Source of the DNA: Meghimatium bilineatum | Lineage: Eukaryota; Mollusca; Gastropoda; Stylommatophora; Philomycidae | Assembly (NCBI GenBank): GCA_034231615.1 | Contig: CM067311.1 | Location: forward strand, 12,038,660 to 12,102,659 | Direction: 5' to 3' | Length of the DNA: 64,000 nt | Shown: positions 62,100-64,000 of the stretch, piece by piece | Numbering within the stretch: the stretch's first letter is position 1 | Layout: every line of letters begins with the position of its first letter | Notes under the pieces: model-generated | The model's database searches: none | What the model was told of the DNA's origin: nothing | Seen by the model: the letters and a program-made list of their open reading frames with translations, nothing else | Translations under genes and position numbers: made by a program

Positions 62100-62855
62100 T
62101 TAGTTATGCTAATTATCCTCTTCGCACACCGGATACGTCGACATGTGCCAAGATCTCCGCTTCAGTAAATCTTTCAGGGTATAACGGCTGATGGTTCCGG
62201 TTCTATGTCAGTTCACTGCTCTTTTTGAAATTTTTGTGAGGGATTCTCTACAGGCCACGCCCATCCTCACTCCAAATTCTTGCATTCTCGATATTGTCTC
62301 ATGCTAATTCATCTCAAAATCCTCAAATTTTCCAAGATTAAGAAAGCAGAACGGCCGGTGCTTACCGAGTATTACCTCTGTACATATAACTCCATAGATG
62401 GAGCGATAATCCAAAGATACCTTCGAAAAAAATAGTAACTTATTTGCGAAGCAACTTTGAACCGTCACCTCGTGAACACAAGGATTTTGGCTATATCATT
62501 TGACCAATAAGATTTCCTTACTGATAACGCATGGTTTTCTTTTTTCTTTTCTTTTTTTTCTTCTATTTTTTGGTGGCTTTCAAGCATTTCATGTTAATAA
62601 TAAAGAGGGGTGTGGTTCCGGTTTCAATCCGCGGTTAGGATAAGGATTTTTTGTCTTTGGGAGGTGCAATAAAAAAATTACTTATGTACACGTCGCGGCA
62701 ACAGGCAAGACAAAGCGCCATTTATTTTCACAATCAAAAATCTTCCCTGCACTCCTTAATAGAAAAACACGCAGTAATAAAAAAAAAATATTTTAAAAAG
62801 AGGGGAGCGAAGTGGGTGGGGTGTAGTGTGCATTTGTGTTTGGCTAAGGAACCGT
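62100..62855. other. No gene recognised
   Basis: A T-rich stretch near 62530-62570 and a B-box-like CCGGTTTCAATCCGCGG near 62618. No protein is recognised. Confidence 0.4.
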
Positions 62856-62857
62856 GT

Positions 62858-63010
62858 TCTACCTTCGAATCCCGCCACAGGCAATTGTGCATCAGGACCA
62901 TTCAGATAGAAATGATAAAGTACTAAACGTTTGTATGTTGTCTAGAAAATCAATACAGTCAAGAAATGATGGTTGATGGCTACGTTCTGAATAGAATATG
63001 CTACGGTTAG
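62858..63010 (+). mobile_element. tRNA-derived SINE, family T, head truncated
   Basis: It starts at the B-box region (CCTTCGAATCCCGCCACAGG) and continues CAATTGTGCATCAGGACCAT and TGTCTAGAAAATCAATACAG, to ATATGCTACGG, as in 2404-2641. The A-box half is missing. Confidence 0.82.
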
Positions 63011-63295
63011 TTTTTCGGAACAATGGAAGCTACCAGCACAGCACTACCGTTTTCGGAATTGATAAATGACATGGCCATGCGCTTCTATGTCTACTAAATA
63101 AACGCGTCGACAGACATCAGGGGGTGAACACGTCAATATTTGTAGTCATCCTTTCGCATCGTTGCAGATAGTGATCGTCCAATGTCGTACCATTATGGAG
63201 TTGCTGCTTTAACTAACTCCAGACAACTCTTTTACCCCTATGCTGCAGGGCACAAAGGAGATATAGAGCGAAAAGAAAGAAGAAAGAACGACAGT

Positions 63296-63565
63296 ACAGT
63301 GAAGGTAACCCATAGCATTTAATTGCCTTAGAGGTATGATATATTAGCAATCTCACATTTCAGTGGCTCTGTTATATGAGGGTGGTAGCCATCTCCTCTC
63401 CCTCGCAGTCTTTACTTCCCGGACTGATCCAGTGCCCAATTAAGACTGGGTCGAGCCGGGAGCTTTTGTTGTATGAAAAACATTTCAGCCTCAACTAAGG
63501 AATGAACCCATAACCACTTATATGCGAAGCCATGCGCTAACTACTGTGCTACGCTGCCTCACTGC
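63296..63565 (-). mobile_element. tRNA-derived SINE, family S
   Basis: It matches 9415-9679 throughout, with the head inverse of GCGAAGCCATGCGCTAACTA and B-box region GGTTCATTCCTTA (minus) mutated. Tail GTGAAGGTAACCCATAG at left. Confidence 0.83.
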
Positions 63566-63569
63566 AGTA

Positions 63570-64000
63570 GGGCGGAATTCAATATAACTGAAATCACATG
63601 GAATGACAAAACAGCAAGAATGACAACTCAATATTCCCTGTCCTCACACACCAACTCCGATCTAAATTAATGAAGGATTTATATTTATCGGACTGTATCA
63701 ATAACTTGTGCGTCAAAGGAGCAAGTCAGACTATGTATGGGTACATTAAATGGGAATATTCGATACATGGGTATGAGTGATTGATGAAACATGTATATCA
63801 GATTCATTAACCGTGCTTGTTAGAAATATTTCAGATCGACGGATAACGTTGTCCCTTTATATCAAACCATCTTTTCAATCAGGACTCTCCGTTTTACATT
63901 TGGGAGCCACGAATCATGAGACTACTGAATAATGCCGGCGATTATTCATTTAACATGTTCACGGATATCGCCTTATCGTGTTAGTCCGCAAACTGTTTCC
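63570..64000. other. No recognisable feature
   Basis: Nothing was recognised to the end of the window. Confidence 0.4.

Overview
The window looks like repeat-rich, AT-leaning intergenic or heterochromatic DNA from an animal, probably an invertebrate. The evidence is the mix of non-LTR retrotransposons with reverse transcriptase, RNase H and AP-endonuclease domains, Penelope-like elements with GIY-YIG domains, tRNA-derived SINEs, hAT-, Tigger- and Tc1/mariner-type DNA transposons, and dozens of minisatellites. There is no operon structure. I recognise no host protein gene, no rRNA gene and no convincing functional tRNA gene. All recognisable coding sequence belongs to mobile elements, mostly 5'-truncated and frameshifted. 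I cannot name the species; a lophotrochozoan is only a guess.

Three components cover most of the window. (1) By my estimate about a fifth is tandem arrays (units about 13-60 bp), nearly all with unrelated unit sequences. The largest are at 756-1920, 2938-3890, 6370-7000, 12388-13060, 17780-18480, 22622-23066, 25894-26459, 31365-31795, 51945-52405, 54060-54830, 54996-55675 and 55795-56335. (2) Short retroposons. A modular superfamily (called F1 about 280 bp, F2 about 155 bp and F3 about 125-210 bp here) shares a core around GAAGNCGGATGTGT, and F1 and F2 share a 3' stem-loop. These elements end in (GAA)n-type tails and are bounded by 8-13 bp target-site duplications. Separate tRNA-derived SINE families are called T, S, W, V and U. 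(3) LINE fragments: A, C and D (RT thumb plus a conserved YA-x-RHGT-like or similar C-terminus, tails of GAT or TTGA repeats), B1 (RNase H, zinc-knuckle-like C-terminus, GAA tail), B2 (RNase H, ends TAATCAAGAATC), E (C2H2-like C-terminus, CAT tail) and F (RNase H end, ATC tail).

Layout. 0-16 kb: arrays alternating with F1/F2/F3, LINE-B ends, a foldback element and a LINE C with a nested LINE. 16-26 kb: a hAT-type MITE, LINE D, a Tc1/mariner transposase fragment, two Penelope-like fragments and a minisatellite grown from a LINE D end. 27-34 kb: LINE A and LINE C tail to tail, then an RNase H LINE with an intact 254-codon frame and a LINE carrying a nested F1. 34-51 kb: nested LINEs, a Penelope-like GIY-YIG fragment and many F1/F2 copies. 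51-64 kb: long arrays, a foldback element carrying a Tigger-like MITE, LINE F and tRNA SINEs.

The most interesting pattern is how retroposons and minisatellites interact. In several places a tandem array is an amplification of part of an F1 copy (20836-21094, 26532-26695, 54996-55675, perhaps 42946-43168) or of a LINE 3' end (25894-26459, 33669-33894). In others, retroposons inserted into existing arrays (1675, 13061, 13388, 41585, 42404, 54168, 59460). The F1/F2/F3 superfamily, with shared modules and a chain of hairpins (two with GAAA loops), is the best candidate here for an undescribed system.
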